Shown here piece by piece: positions 63,488-64,000 of a stretch of 64,000 nt of DNA. Position 1 is the first letter of the stretch. Each line of letters starts with the position of its first letter. Below the pieces are notes generated by a model, which was given only the letters and a program-made list of their open reading frames with translations, did no database searches and was not told the origin of the DNA. The translations under genes and the position numbers were made by a program. The stretch comes from Citromicrobium sp. (GTDB lineage: Bacteria > Pseudomonadota > Alphaproteobacteria > Sphingomonadales > Sphingomonadaceae): positions 1 to 64,000 of the forward strand of contig PBYQ01000003.1 in assembly GCA_002729695.1 (NCBI GenBank). Reading direction: 5' to 3'.

Positions 63488-64000
63488 GCGAAGGCGGGGA
63501 AAACCCGCAGTGCGTTCTCGTAATAGATTTTCCGAATGACCGAACGCGGCAATGCCAGCCCGGGCGTGTCGGCCTTCAGCGTATCGACGTACTGGCTTTC
63601 GGGCGTGGCGAGATAGGTCCAGTCGGACCGCCAGACGCCCTCGGCAGACGCGGCGAAATCGACACCGGGATCGATCGGCGGGTTCTGCGCCTTGGCCTCA
63701 TCCGATAGCGGGCTCAGCGTCAGGTCGGTCGCGTACAAAACGCGGTCCTGGTACTTGATCAGGAAGTCGCGCACTTTTTCCCGGTCGCGGTTCGACTGGT
63801 ACTGCAGATTGCTCATCCGTGCGGCCATGTCGACGACCGCATTGGGGTAGGTATCGAGGAAATCGGCCAGTTCGTCGACGCTCCATTCGATGCTGCCAAG
63901 ATGCGCGCCCATGACGGTCAGCCCGGGATGCGCCCCAACGAAGCGATTGCGGGCGTCCATCAAGTCCTGATAACTCGGCATCTCGGGGTGCAGGTACATG
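63475..64000 (-). CDS. Amidohydrolase family protein, N-terminus outside window
   Basis: Partial, C-terminal about 174 residues of an amidohydrolase (TIM-barrel, amidohydrolase_2 type). Recognised by GLTVMGAHLGSIEWSVDELADFL, VVDMAARMSNLQYQ and RVLYATDLTLSP, where His and Asp are metal-ligand or catalytic positions. The end has IRKIYYENALRVF, typical of the family. Function cannot be narrowed from this part. The gene belongs to a cluster continuing beyond the right edge. Confidence 0.8.
   Translation of the reverse strand, partial: MYLHPEMPSYQDLMDARNRFVGAHPGLTVMGAHLGSIEWSVDELADFLDTYPNAVVDMAARMSNLQYQSNRDREKVRDFLIKYQDRVLYATDLTLSPLSDEAKAQNPPIDPGVDFAASAEGVWRSDWTYLATPESQYVDTLKADTPGLALPRSVIRKIYYENALRVFPAFAHAS

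Noticed and set aside
1..64000. CRISPR array, insertion sequence, prophage or replication origin
   Set aside because: No regularly spaced repeats, transposase or integrase, phage structural genes, or DnaA-box cluster were found on either strand.

Overview
The window is a piece of a GC-rich alphaproteobacterial chromosome. It most resembles the Sphingomonadales, probably the Erythrobacteraceae/Sphingomonadaceae. This rests on the gene set rather than a marker gene: a complex I NDUFS4-like subunit, a DUF6456 protein, large TonB-dependent receptors of the Caulobacter/sphingomonad type, TonB receptor/tryptophan-halogenase-like neighbourhoods, and REP-like inverted pairs built on the core CTGAGCTTGTCGAAGG.

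Bases 1-20000 are mostly housekeeping. They hold the end of the SRP RNA gene, hrpB with its complex I neighbour, and a small XRE regulator/membrane-protein pair behind two palindromic operators. An AT-richer orphan gene follows at 3965-4948, then a polyprenyl synthase, a PhoP/PhoQ-type system with a PepSY-like protein, a SIMPL protein, an ABC-F ATPase, a uracil-DNA-glycosylase-family protein, a GST, a divergent DUF6456/XRE pair, a glycosyltransferase, yajC-secD-secF, tRNA-Pro(GGG) with a broken downstream copy of its 3' part, pirin and a small GNAT protein.

Bases 20000-39000 hold a TonB receptor beside two acyl-CoA dehydrogenases, a FixJ-like regulator with a degenerate receiver, galE, an ABC ATPase with a permease fused to an M1 peptidase domain, a second secreted M1 aminopeptidase, and a fused 5-oxoprolinase/hydantoinase.

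Bases 39000-63000 form a large galactoside-utilisation locus. Two TonB receptors would import oligosaccharides. A GH27 alpha-galactosidase and a DUF4874/DUF4832 protein are the likely extracytoplasmic hydrolases. A sodium/sugar symporter takes up galactose and a mutarotase interconverts its anomers. The oxidative De Ley-Doudoroff route then appears complete: galactose dehydrogenase, an SMP-30-type lactonase, an IlvD/Edd dehydratase in place of the usual enolase-family DgoD, KDGal kinase and KDPGal aldolase. A FadR-type GntR regulator sits in the middle and a DeoR-family regulator at the right edge. Three overlapping genes for tryptophan-halogenase-like flavoproteins lie inside the locus, and the middle one lacks the halogenase signature motifs. 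Their role in sugar use is the least explained part of the window. The last gene, an amidohydrolase, runs off the right edge.

Most of the many long ORFs in other frames are high-GC shadows and are not reported. No CRISPR array, insertion sequence, prophage or replication origin was seen.
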